This document shows positions 54,187 through 64,000 of a DNA stretch of 64,000 bases, in pieces. The translations under genes were made by a program, and so were the position numbers. The DNA is from Rhodocollybia butyracea (Eukaryota > Basidiomycota > Agaricomycetes > Agaricales > Omphalotaceae), in contig JADNRY010000097.1 in assembly GCA_015501585.1 (NCBI GenBank), positions 62,001 to 126,000 of the forward strand. The letters run 5' to 3'. Positions within the stretch are counted from its first letter, which is position 1; the number at the start of each line of letters is the position of its first letter. The notes under the pieces were generated by a model. It saw nothing but the letters and a program-made list of their open reading frames with translations, did not search any database and was not told where the DNA came from.

Positions 54187-56938
54187 ATGACCTCTACACA
54201 CACGAGCAGTGATAAAGGAGACAGTGACAAGGGAGATATAGTGATGGAGGAACACGCGAAGATGACAACGCCTTCAACGGAAGAGGATCTTCCAGCAGAA
54301 GGGACCTCAGAACGGTTCCATGCAGAGCGAAAACTGGTCAGAAAACTTGATACGAGGGTTATGCCTACCATCATTTTGATTTATATCATGAACTACATCG
54401 ATGTGAGTCCATATCCGCTATATTCCACTATACGGGATGAATTTTGACTTTTCCTCAGCGACTTGCCGTGACAACGGCGCGTTTGAAAGGCCTAGAACAG
54501 GATCTTGGACTTTCAGGTGTGTTGACATCGACCAGCATGCTGCATGGTGCTTACTCGTTACCTTCAGACTTGCAATATAATGTCGTCCTATCTATTCTAT
54601 ATGTCTCTTACTGTCCGGCTCAAATTCCTTCTAATATGGTGTGCTTCACTTCTGGGCTCTCAAGACAACGAACTGAACGATTGCCAGGTATTGAATTGGA
54701 TAACGAGGTTCGCATTTAACTTTTCTTTCTATGCATTCAGTTGTTCATACATTCCATCTCTAGGCCTTCTCTGTAAGTACCCGCATTCAGTGCAACACTG
54801 GCGCATAACTGATTCCTTCGTTGAAAAGATACATTGGGTCGAATGTTGTAGCTTGGGGTCTTCTCAGCACTCTGACTGGAGTAGGATATGGCTTGGGATT
54901 TAATGTGTGCACTTCACTGACCTGTTCACCTATAGGTAACAAAATCGTATGGTGGTATTCTCGCTACTCGCATCTTGATCGGTATACCAGAGGTATGTAA
55001 TCATCGATACCTTGAAGTCCAAACTTCAAATTAAAATTCTTCGTCGGTAGTGTGCATTCTACCCTGGCAGTAAGTTTTGCACGAGTCCGCTCGAAGATCT
55101 TTCTGATATCGATATCTAGCGATTTACCTCTTATCCCGCTGGTACACGAAAAAGGTGGGTTCCCTATAGCTGAGTTCAGGATTGTTGAATGTCCTCAAAA
55201 TTTGCCTCAGGAACTGGCTTTCAGATCAGCCATCCTTTATGGTGGACTTCTCGTCTCCAATGCATTTGGTTCGGTAGGTCCAGAGCATCCAATGGTTTAA
55301 CTACATTTTACTTAGCCCATCTTTAGCTCATAGCGGCCGGAATTCTTTCTAATATGGAAGGCACACTCGGTATCCACGCTTGGAGATGGTACGTTCCCCA
55401 TGTAGAGAGTTGAAACTTCGATACTTATAATGGTTCATTAGGCTGTTCTTCATCGAGGTATGAGATATCTTGACTAGATACTAATAGATAGTTGAAAATC
55501 CGTAGGGCGCGATAACAATGTTTATAGGTTTCAACACAATGTTCGTAGATTGTCTTTTTATTTGATTCGTGCCTTTCTAATGCCCCAGTACAGGTGGTTA
55601 CTACCAGACTACGTACGCAAAACATCTAATTCACGTTCTTCTTCTTTGACTTTAGTTTCTGTATGTTAGCCTGTGAACACGCGATGGATGTCTTCTCAAG
55701 AGCGTCGACTCGCGCAAGCACGTCTCGCAGACGATGCCGGTGAAGCTGATCAAGACACCATTGGCGATTCGTAAGTCGTCCCTCCGGGTCTCATAACTTC
55801 AGATTCGCCGAAGTATTGGAAGCTGATTTTGAGTGCAGCCCTCTCAAAGGTCTCCTCATGGCCATGAAGGATCCCAAAGTCTGGGTCTTTTCACTTATGA
55901 ATACTGCGCAGCTCCTCGGATTGAGTTTCGTCAATTTCTTCCCTACGTGAGTTAATGCGTGTTCCAAGTCTACATTTCTCGTATCTGACCTCAGTATCTA
56001 TTAGGTTGACCTCCACTCTTGGGTTTAATACTACAGTTTCACTGCTACTTGTTGCGTAAGCAAACTCTCTAGTCTCGTGTTCTTTTCCATTTGCTGAGAA
56101 TTTACTTAGACCTCCATGGATACTAGCAGCCATCGTGTGTTGCGTCAATGCATGGCATGCAGGTATGTCTGTTCAGTCTGTCATTTGGCACCTTTCTCAA
56201 ACCTCGAGACAGATCGAACGGGGGAGAGATTCTTCCATCAAAGTGGTTGGTGGTGGGGAGTTTGTATCGGATTTATCATCTCTCTTGCTACGAAAAACAC
56301 TGCGGCGCGATATGTATCAATGTTTTTAATGGCTTGTGGATACGTTGGTGCGTACTGTATTTTGATTCAAGAGCTTGAATGAATAAGTGATCTGACTAAT
56401 TTGCATAGGCTTCGCAATGACCCTTGTCTGGGTTTCGAATGTTTTCCCTCGCCCACCTGCGTCAGTGTTCTTTTGGCTACATACAATATGTGTTCTCTCT
56501 GATGAATCTTGATAGTAAACGAGCGGCAATCATTGGTATTGTGAACGGCATTGGGAACCTCGGCAATTTGTCTGTCAAGATACACTGTGATTTTCTATCT
56601 ATCTGATGATAATCTTTACTAGGATGGGCTCGTACACCTGGAAAGCCGAATGGGGTCCAGACTATCACCAGTCCATGATTATCTCACTCGTTAGTCTCGT
56701 TCTTGCCACGGTTCTCTCTTTCGGTAAGTTGAAAGTTTGTTTTCGTTCTATCTTATCCAATATGTATTTTTCAGTGCTACGGCAATGGATCATCCGGGAT
56801 AACAAGAAACTCGATGAAGATGAGAAAGCGGCTCTGACAGGACTAAACCACACAAGAGTTGAAGAAGCTGCACGTCTCGAAGGTATTACCTTGGAACAAG
56901 CGATGCAAAGGAGAAGAGGATTCCGTTATTTGTACTGA
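54187..56938 (+). CDS. MFS transporter of the Dal5/TNA1 (allantoate, nicotinate) type
   Basis: I can splice 22 short exons with GT..AG introns into one intact frame from ATG 54187 to the stop at 56938, about 500 residues. The cytosolic N-terminus is followed by MPTIILIYIMNYID, which contains the family's characteristic Asp in helix 1, then RLAVTTARLKGLEQDLGLS. Further words are SILYVSYCPAQIPSNM, ISRPSLYIGSNVVAWG, CAFYPG, YLLSRWYTKKELAFRSAILY, AWRWLFFIEGA, WLLPDYPVNTRWMSSQERR, NGIGNLGNL and GSYTWKAEWGPDYHQSM, the standard order of the anion:cation symporter branch of the MFS. The N-terminus is poorly conserved in this family and the substrate cannot be deduced; family members import allantoate, nicotinate, pantothenate or dipeptides. 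The C-terminus ends in a charged cytosolic segment (DEDEKAALTGLNHTRVEEAA). No frame breaks are seen, unlike most long genes in the window. Confidence 0.9.
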
Positions 56939-57098
56939 GATTGGTCGAAAAAAATTACTTATGGTAACGTATAAATCCCAATATACTGCGATCATCTATT
57001 ACCTGCTTCTAGTCACTACCAGGTGACTCGCACCAGCTCGTATCTACCCCCGCGAGGCGTTTGGAGGCTGTATCATAACATTGTCAAGGTATCATGAG

Positions 57099-57948
57099 CT
57101 ATGTTTCCCCGGCCAGAGCCTTTAGCGCGGTCACCATGAATGGTACTATGGAGTACATAACCCGTAGCTCGGCATCTGAGAGTCCGTGGGCTATGTTCTG
57201 CCCGGCGCTACATAGGCTCGCAAGGAACCCTAGGGCCCACAAAAACTGCTCTCCGTAATACGTTTGGGCCCATTGCGAGCATAGACTGTGCCAAATCTTT
57301 CTGGATAGTCGAGGTACCTTCAGTTGGTGAACCACAAACTGCATAGCCAGCTTGAGCGTTTCGGATCACGATGATGATTCCTATACCACCTTTTTATTAA
57401 CTTTCGGTTGGCTGCATTGAGCGCCAAAAGCTCGGCAGGACAAAGGGGATCAAGTAAGTCGAGGGTGAATGGAGTAGACGGCATGGTGAAGGAAGTGAAT
57501 GGGATGGGAGACAGAGTGGAGAGGGGTTTTGCAGAAAAGGAGGGAAGGATCTCTTGACCCGCACCAAGGGCTGCAGAAGGCTGCATTTCACAGGATTGGA
57601 CGGACAAAACTTCAGCACTCTCTGTGGAACTGAGGAGTTTCCGAAACGAAATATTGCAGTGACTCGAGAAAAGGAGGGAAGAGTTTGGACTTGGGCGTCG
57701 ACTTTTCCCCCGTGTTCTTCATTGCTTTGGAGCGACCGTGGAGACGGAGAAGATTGTTCCTTCTCAGGTGAGTGGACATGCACCCATTCCGCCAAATCGA
57801 CCCATCCGTCCGTGCCTTCATCGTCTCTACACTCTTCTCGCACCTGTAAGCCCAAAAAACGTCGAGTGGCAAAGGCCTGCATGACGGTAAACCAGTAGAA
57901 AGTCCCAAAAATTGGTAATCCGACACGAGAAAGATTGATCATATCCAT
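57099..57948 (-). CDS. Uncharacterised protein with an N-terminal membrane segment
   Basis: The frame from ATG 57948 begins MDMINLSRVGLPIFGTFYWF, a likely signal anchor or membrane segment, and continues through an acidic stretch (RDDEGTDGWVDLAEWVHV). Later segments in other frames look coding, notably LLDPLCPAELLALNAANRKL (near 57450) and QWAQTYYGEQFLWALGFLAS (near 57230), the last with a second hydrophobic stretch. I could not fix the splice sites joining them. The order and spacing suggest one spliced gene of about 230-280 residues, or a decayed one. No family is recognised. It converges on the MFS transporter, with the 3' ends about 160 bp apart. Confidence 0.4.
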
Positions 57949-59556
57949 GTTCCGCGCCTCGTTTCTTGGTTTCGTACGACCACGTCTACCATATCAAGTT
58001 CAATCTCATGGGGTTATCATCACTCTTGTCCGATTTGCCTTTATATTTGGACTTCAAGAACTTCAATCTGAATCTGGCAGTGAGGAAACAATCGGTAAGT
58101 AGTGCTTGGAGTGCTACTGGTACGTCTCTTGGTTGTCCAATGTCTTTATCGTGCCCCAGACTGCTGAATATTGAATATTGAATATTGAATCTTTAGCTCA
58201 GGTGCTTCTTTTACGCTCTCGGAGTATCTCAACGCGTCAAATATACACTCTGAGTCACTGCATCCAACGGTAGCTTACAATGCCTTTGCCGACCGAGTTG
58301 GCTACTAACATTTATCGCCCTGCGAGTTCGACGCGTCGCATTGGCTTTACTGTGGATTTTTCGTGTTCCAGCTCTTACTATTCAACGTCGGTGGTTCAGC
58401 GAGTCAACATTTCAATTCTCATACTTTTTGGACGGCTGTTTGCGTTATATCATTCAAGAAGTATGTACTCGTGCATTGCTATAACATTCTCGCGACTACA
58501 GCTGATATATTCGGTCGCCTTTGCTAAGTCTCTCTCTCGCCTGATTACGAACACTCTTATGTTGCTCTTACACGCTTATTCTGGCAGCCTCTGGTGCCAA
58601 ATCCGGAACTTCATTTCCTAATAGTTGGACGAATCAGCCCCCTCGACGCGACAGCAGAAGATTACATCGTATGTGCCTTCAAATAACTCGATAGAGGAGG
58701 GAATTTCTGGTGCATTTGCACATGTTACGCCGGTAATTGCTTTAGTTCATATCTGAACACTTTACTTACCATCATTCTGTACGCAGCGAACCGCTCTCTA
58801 TACTTTGAGCTTCTCTTCTGGACCTCTTGCACAAGCCACAGTCATCGCCGAGGAAGCTGGTGTCGAACGTATGCTCAGTGGGCAAAATGGGATGGCCTTA
58901 CAAGGTGCAAAAGTAAGCTTCAGTCGTCACCGGCGTATGACTGTTACGGACACGCAGATTTTATCGCAAATCCGAGTTTTCTTGGTCCGCGTCTTCTTCT
59001 CCTAACCTCTGCCTTCCTTTCACTCTTCGTCTCGCAATACACTACCACACGTAGGTCCATCCTCGTCGAATCCCACAACAAACACTGTTGAAGCTATATT
59101 AGCCTCGCACATGATGTATGAACTACAGTTCCAAAAGGTACAAGGAATATCAAAAGTTGGATCAAGCGCACGTCGTGTTAGAATTGGCCTAGAGTTCGGA
59201 GGAGCGAAGGGACGGAATGGGGATAGAAAGGCGGGAGACCTGATAAGAGATGGGCTGGTAGAAGGGACTCGTCGAGCATAGTGATCTATACCAGTAACTT
59301 GGCAAGAGCGTTTGAGTCGACATATGAGTGTAGCATGGTCCAGCGGAGATTATAGGTCGACTTTGGGCTACAGATTATTTGAGGAAAATTGTGCTTCAAA
59401 CACTTACTTACCGGTACCGGTTACTCTTGTCCTAGTGTGACACTAATTGACTCCGATTGACCTCATCGGATTCAATGCTTCGGATCGGCTTCGGATGACT
59501 CCGATTCTTGACGCCAATGGGCGCTAAGATCCAGGGTCACTTCGGTTCAGTACAAA
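57949..59556. other. Spacer upstream of the tRNA ligase, possible gene remnants
   Basis: Plus-strand stretches 58280-58400 and 58790-58915 (TALYTLSFSSGPLAQATVIA, then EEAGVERMLSGQNGMALQG) look protein-like and lie next to possible splice sites, but no family is recognised and no continuous model was found. The end is the promoter of the ligase. Confidence 0.35.
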
Positions 59557-62452
59557 ATGGTCAAACTCGGAACGCCTCATCCAGCGACCAAAGACGAAGA
59601 CTCGAACCTCATCGCTGCCTTGATCGCCTTGAACAAGAAATCCCCGAAGTTGGTCAAGTCGAGCACATATGCCTCACCTGCAGATCCAGAGTTGTCGGTT
59701 AGGAGTTGGAAGATGAACGAGTTCAAGTACTATGATGTTCCTTCGCCGTTTCCAACGCTTGCCAGAGGTGTTTTCACGATGGAAGTGGAAGGAGGAGGTC
59801 AGAGGATTGTGGTCAGAGGGTATGATAAGTTTTTCAATATAGGGGAAGTTCCCTGGACGACGGTGTGTTTCTGATATTTTGTTATCTTTCAATCAGATTT
59901 CTGATTCTTCTATCGATTAGTGGGCTTCTCTTAAGACACACACAGCTGGCCCGTACACGCTTTCATTGAAATCGAATGGTTGTATTATCTTCATCGGAGC
60001 TCTCACTCCAGCTAAACTTCTCATTACTTCGAAACACTCTGTTGGACCCGTTGGAAACTCGGAGAAAAGTCATGCGCAGGCTGGAGAAGAGTGGCTGCGA
60101 AAGTATCTGGATAGTAAAGGCCGCACTGAAGCCAACCTTGCGAAAACTTTATGGGATAATAACTGGACAGCGGTAGCTGAGGTACGTTTGCTATATTGGA
60201 ATTAAATTTATAGTGTTGTTAACGATTATTGCCATAGCTATGCGACGACTCTTTCGAGGAACACGTCCTTGCCTACCCGCCTCATCTCACCGGTCTCCAT
60301 CTCCACGGTCTAAACACCTGCACCAAAGCATTTCATACTCTCCCTCACGACACCATAGACGCCTTCGCTGCCGAGTGGGGTTTCATCAAAACAGAATCTC
60401 TCGTCCTACACACCGTCGAAGAAGTCCAAGAATTTACGAACAAGATCGGCGAAACTCAGCACTGGAATGGCCAAGCTGTCGAAGGCTTCGTCGTCAGAAC
60501 ACACGTTACCGCGCCTCCTCCCGGGAAACACGACGACCGAGACAAGTCGCCATACGCTCCAGACTCGACGTTCTTCTTCAAAGTCAAGTTCGATGAACCG
60601 TATCTTATGTATCGCGATTGGCGAGAGGTCACAAAGTCCATTTTGGCTGCATATCACAAGGGAACGAAGAACGCAAAGGTGCTGGAGAATGGTATTCCTA
60701 AGCATAAGATGAAGAGACCAGAGACGATGGTTTACGCGCGATGGGTTATAGGCGAGATTTTGAGGGATCCAGAGGCGTTTAAGGAGTATACGCAGGGAAA
60801 AGGGATTGTTGCTACGAGGGAGAGGTTTTTGGCGTGGTTAGAGAGCGAACAAGGAAAACGCGACTTATCTTCTCACAGAAATAACGAGACCGAGCCTGTT
60901 GAACGGAACGAGAAGGGGAAGCAGAAGTTTGGGAAGACTATCATCGTTCCTGTTGCTATACCTGGTTGTGGTAAGCAACATCACTTGGTACTAATCCTCC
61001 GCGAGTAACAACGTGTTAAAAAAACTTTCACAGGTAAAACCTCCGTTGCAGTCGCTCTTGCGCACATTTTCAAGTTCGGACATACACAGAGTGACGACGT
61101 CCATGTCAAAAAACCTGCGCCGGTGTTCCTCAAGAACGTCGAGAACCTGCTCAAAAAGAACCAAGTCGTAATCGCAGACAAGTACGTATTAAATAAATCA
61201 CGATATCTCTTCTCCCTCCCTCTGCCACGTAACATATAACAATAATACTGACCAACGTCGTTCCAGAAACAACCACCTAATCCAACACCGTACCGCTCTC
61301 CACACCCTCGCCAGAAAACACACCCCTCCAATCCGTCTCCTCGCACTAAACTGGTCTCTCGCCTCCCACTCCCAAAGCACCATCCACCGCATATGCGCCG
61401 ACCGCGTCCTCGCGCGCGGAGGGAACCACCAGACTCTCACAGCCGACGCCGCTTCGCACAACCGCTCGCACGAAGACGTGTTGTGGATGTTCATCACCCA
61501 AACAGAGGATCTCGCGCCGGGGGAGGTGGACGGGCTCATCGAGATGGAGCTGGAGGAGGATTTCGAGGCGGCTGTTGGGAGGGCTGTTGATGGGGTTTGT
61601 AAGGAGTTGGGGCTCGAACGGCCTGAGGAGGGGAGGATCCAGGAGGGGGTGAGGGTTGCGAGGGGGTATAAACCTGCGACTACGAGTACGACTAAGAAGC
61701 AGGACGCAGATAAGGGGAAAGAGAAGGAGAAGGAGAAAGAGAAAGAGAAGAAGGCGACTACGCCGAGATATTTCGGGATTCTCCCGGAAGTGGATTTGGA
61801 GCAGGTGTTGTCGAAGGTGTTTGGCGAGAGTTCCACATCGCAGGAAAAGACGAATGCGATGTGGATGCATTTGAAACAGGCGAAACGTGTTAGTAGACGC
61901 CCGCATATTACTGTCGTGCATGAGAAGGGCCTTCCTGGGGAGATCGAGCTGTGGGAGAGGTGTATGGGGATACATGCCTCCGTAAGACCGCCCATGTTTG
62001 AGATGGAGCTGAAGTGGGTTGTGTGGAATGAGAGAATTATGGCGGTTGTGGTAGAGGGAATCAGGGTTTCGGGGTCGGCCGAGGGTTCGAGTTTGGATAA
62101 TGGCGCGGATAAGGGAAACGGCGTGGATAAGGGAAAGGGCACAGATAAGGGAAAGGGCACAGATAAGGGAAAGGGCACAGATAAGGGAAAGGGCACAGAT
62201 AAGGGAAAGGGCAAGGATGCGGATGAGTTGCAGATGGGTAACGAGTTCGTTGCGAAGCTTGGGGAGGAGGTGAGGATGCGGTTGCATATTACTGTTGGGA
62301 CGAGGGATGGGAAGGTATCGCCGGTGGAAGCGAAGGACCTGGTGGAGAGGTGGAGGCAGGGGAGGGGGCAGGGAAAGGTGATGGGGGTAGAGACGGCTGA
62401 GATACCTGGAGGTGTGGTGGTACACGGACGGATAAAGGGGTTGATGGGATAG
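59557..62452 (+). CDS. TRL1: tRNA ligase (Trl1/Rlg1 type: ligase, kinase, cyclic phosphodiesterase)
   Basis: Five exons (59557-59862, 59921-60181, 60238-60970, 61034-61181, 61267-62452) encode 877 residues in one intact frame. The enzyme joins tRNA halves after intron excision and, in yeasts, the HAC1 unfolded-protein-response mRNA. N-terminal adenylyltransferase: the nucleotidyl lysine lies in SLKSNGCIIF, with WNGQAVEGFVVR and FFFKVKFDEPYLMYRDWRE as the later ligase motifs. Kinase: P-loop VPVAIPGCGKTSVAVAL, whose GCG codon is split by intron 3. Cyclic phosphodiesterase: two H-x-T motifs, HITVVHE and LHITVGT. The yeast enzyme has 827 residues; the excess here comes mainly from KEKEKEKEK and a sixfold DKGKGT repeat between the two H-x-T motifs. 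A decayed copy of exons 1-3 lies at 52660. Intron-containing tRNA-Ile genes are 11 kb upstream. Confidence 0.93.
62105..62212 (+). repeat. Six tandem 18-bp repeats in the tRNA ligase gene
   Basis: Units of GATAAGGGAAAGGGCACA with slight changes in the first two; the last copies are identical. They encode DKGKGT in a charged loop inside the phosphodiesterase domain. In-frame copy-number change would alter only loop length. Confidence 0.92.
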
Positions 62453-63315
62453 GAGAATGAAATTCTGTTCGTTCGTTTGAAACCACTACGCCCCAATTCA
62501 ATTCTAATAGACAACGCACTTTCTGGGTAAGCTAGTTCAACTTTGAGTAGGTTTGGGCCTGGCAGGGTTTCATTTGAATGCAACTTCAGTCCGACAATCA
62601 GCACTGTGAGGTTGAAAATCAACCTACGGAATCAACCCTTGGATGGCTGGAAGTCATCCTAATGTTGGTTGATCTGTAGGTCAAATATGGACCTACAACT
62701 CGTAGGATGATTCCCAACCTAAAATGACACAGATCACCTCCAGGAAGTCTGTGTCCATTTTGCCTCAACTGGCCATCGTTAGGTTGATTAACAACTATAA
62801 AGCGCTTCGATTGTGCACTCAGATTTTGTGCCAATTCCAATAGCTATTAGGATGCTGTACCCTCGTTAATAGGCGCGGTCAGACCTATGGATTCAGGCGT
62901 TGAGAAATTACCTAAAGCATGAATAAATCAGTTCTCACTGTCGGACTGTAGAATAACATTAACAGACTCACTGTTCATCACTCTTAAAACTATTAGTGAA
63001 GCTTTAGAAGTAGCGAGCTACCTAAGCAAATGCTTAGTACAAGCCTAGTAGCTAATTGTGCAGTATATGTTGAGTATATGATTATATACAAGTATGGGAG
63101 AAGGCCATAGGCCTTCGGGTCCCAGCAACAAAGGAGGTCCACAGTCAGCTGACTGTAGGAGTGGACGATGCATCTAGAAGACTGTGAATCCTCTATATGT
63201 AGGAGGGCACTAAATGATTATCTCACCTATTCGTCAGCCAAGCACTTGTACTTCATATACATACCAGCAACTGACGATGTCTGCGATTTAACGGATCTAC
63301 GACTCGTTAGCTTAT
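62453..63315. other. 3' flank of the tRNA ligase
   Basis: Contains inverted and direct copies of AGGTTGATT / AATCAACCT words between 62600 and 62800, possibly an old MITE, and no gene. Confidence 0.4.
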
Positions 63316-63495
63316 ATGAAGAGAGTGTATGGGAAATTAGGTAACGCTACTTTAAAAGTGTTTAGATGCGATGACAAGATTGTGGAAGAGATGGAGTCGG
63401 AAAAGAAAATCATGCCGGATGTCCATAGCCTCGCAGAAGCTAAAGACTGGCTAATTGAACTTGAGGATGATTGTTTTGAGGCTGATGTACTTTAA
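63316..63495 (+). CDS. Short ORF (59 residues), unknown
   Basis: The frame from ATG 63316 to TAA 63493-63495 reads as an ordinary soluble acidic protein end (KLGNATLKVFRCDDKIVEE, then SLAEAKDWLIELEDDCFEAD). The composition and lack of low complexity suggest it is the last exon or a remnant of a larger gene rather than chance, but no upstream exon or family was recognised. Confidence 0.3.
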   Translation: MKRVYGKLGNATLKVFRCDDKIVEEMESEKKIMPDVHSLAEAKDWLIELEDDCFEADVL

Positions 63496-63692
63496 ATTAA
63501 GGTATTTTATGTTATTTGGTAGTTTATGTTATTAGGCTCAAATTAGATTGCTTGGACTTGAGTATATGTCAAACAGTTTTGATTACAAGCAGCAATGAAA
63601 AAAAGATGTCTAATTCAGGGTCATAACCCAGACCCAACCGAACCCTGACCCAGCCCTGTTAGCTGAGTCTGGGTTTGGATTTTGACTGATTA

Positions 63693-63963
63693 CAGTGATC
63701 TTGGAGTCCTATGACCAAAACATTGCAACCTGCTTGCGAATTTTGTCTCAAAGCTAGTGGCTCTTTTTTAAGTATCTAGGATTGTTCAAAAACGTCTTCT
63801 GATGATTTCTAGCTCTTCAGAATATGTATTAGATGTGATTATGGATTTTCTTTGGATTTCAGTCGCGTTTGATATCCTTTGACCATGCCGTAACCCATTC
63901 AAATCCAATATAATTAAACTTGGTCAAAGGAATCCAAGTGGTCCAACGACTCCAGGATCACTG
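63693..63963. mobile_element. Tc1/mariner-type MITE (271 bp)
   Basis: The ends CAGTGATCTTGGAGTC and GACTCCAGGATCACTG are inverted repeats, continuing with TGACCAA / TTGGTCA words, and TA dinucleotides border both sides (63691-63692 and 63964-63965). No coding potential. CAGTG ends with TA targets fit Tc1/mariner. Confidence 0.75.
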
Positions 63964-64000
63964 TATGATCCAACCCTGCACAACACTAAATATTACTGTC

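Noticed and set aside
61346..62425. Second minus-strand frame with repeated ALSLIC units
   Set aside because: The repeats are the antisense reading of the DKGKGT minisatellite.
61198..62622. Long minus-strand frame of 474 residues
   Set aside because: It is the antisense of the tRNA-ligase last exon, rich in Pro, Leu, Ser as expected for a shadow of Gly/Lys/Glu codons, and has no domain.

Overview
This window is fungal nuclear DNA, most likely from a repeat-rich mushroom-forming basidiomycete (Agaricomycetes). The evidence is the gene set (an NB-ARC/TPR NLR-like gene, a single-chain urease, a Trl1-type tRNA ligase, intron-dense MFS transporters, lineage-typical seven-helix membrane proteins), introns mostly of 45-65 nt with GT..AG ends, and tRNA genes with introns. 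The species cannot be named from the sequence.

Layout. 1-3 kb: a six-exon seven-helix membrane protein. 3-4.5 kb: decayed urease fragments between two small inverted-repeat elements. 4.7-9.4 kb (minus): an NB-ARC/TPR gene split by two hAT-type MITEs, each with a perfect 8-bp target duplication. 9.7-10 kb: an F-box-like fragment. 11.4-15.4 kb (minus): a 13-exon urease. 16.1-16.5 kb: a small secreted six-cysteine protein. 17.9-27.6 kb: a 9.64-kb CACTA-type element (35-bp terminal inverted repeats, matching 4-bp flanks) holding a young gag-only LTR retrotransposon. 27.9-29.3 kb (minus): a second seven-helix gene. 31-33 kb: decayed urease and SPT2 fragments. 34.2-37.8 kb: an MFS transporter and an SPT2-like chromatin gene. 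38-48.3 kb: solo LTR, small gag-only LTR element, nested foldbacks and tRNA-Ile genes and relics. 48.7-50.1 kb (minus): a paralogue of the 28-kb seven-helix gene. 52.7-53.6 kb: a chimera of tRNA-ligase and SPT2 fragments. 54.2-56.9 kb: a 22-exon Dal5-like MFS transporter. 59.6-62.5 kb: tRNA ligase. The end carries a mariner-type MITE.

There is no operon-like logic. One functional link is present: intron-containing tRNA-Ile genes lie in the same window as the tRNA ligase that would join their spliced halves. The most unusual pattern is that three resident genes (urease, SPT2, tRNA ligase) each have broken, intron-containing partial copies elsewhere in the window, so the shards arose by DNA-level duplication.

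Several otherwise conserved genes (NLR, urease, MFS-1, one seven-helix gene, the retroelement gag) show single small frame breaks, several at homopolymers. Assembly indels should be excluded before these are called pseudogenes. All gene models were spliced by eye; no search was run.
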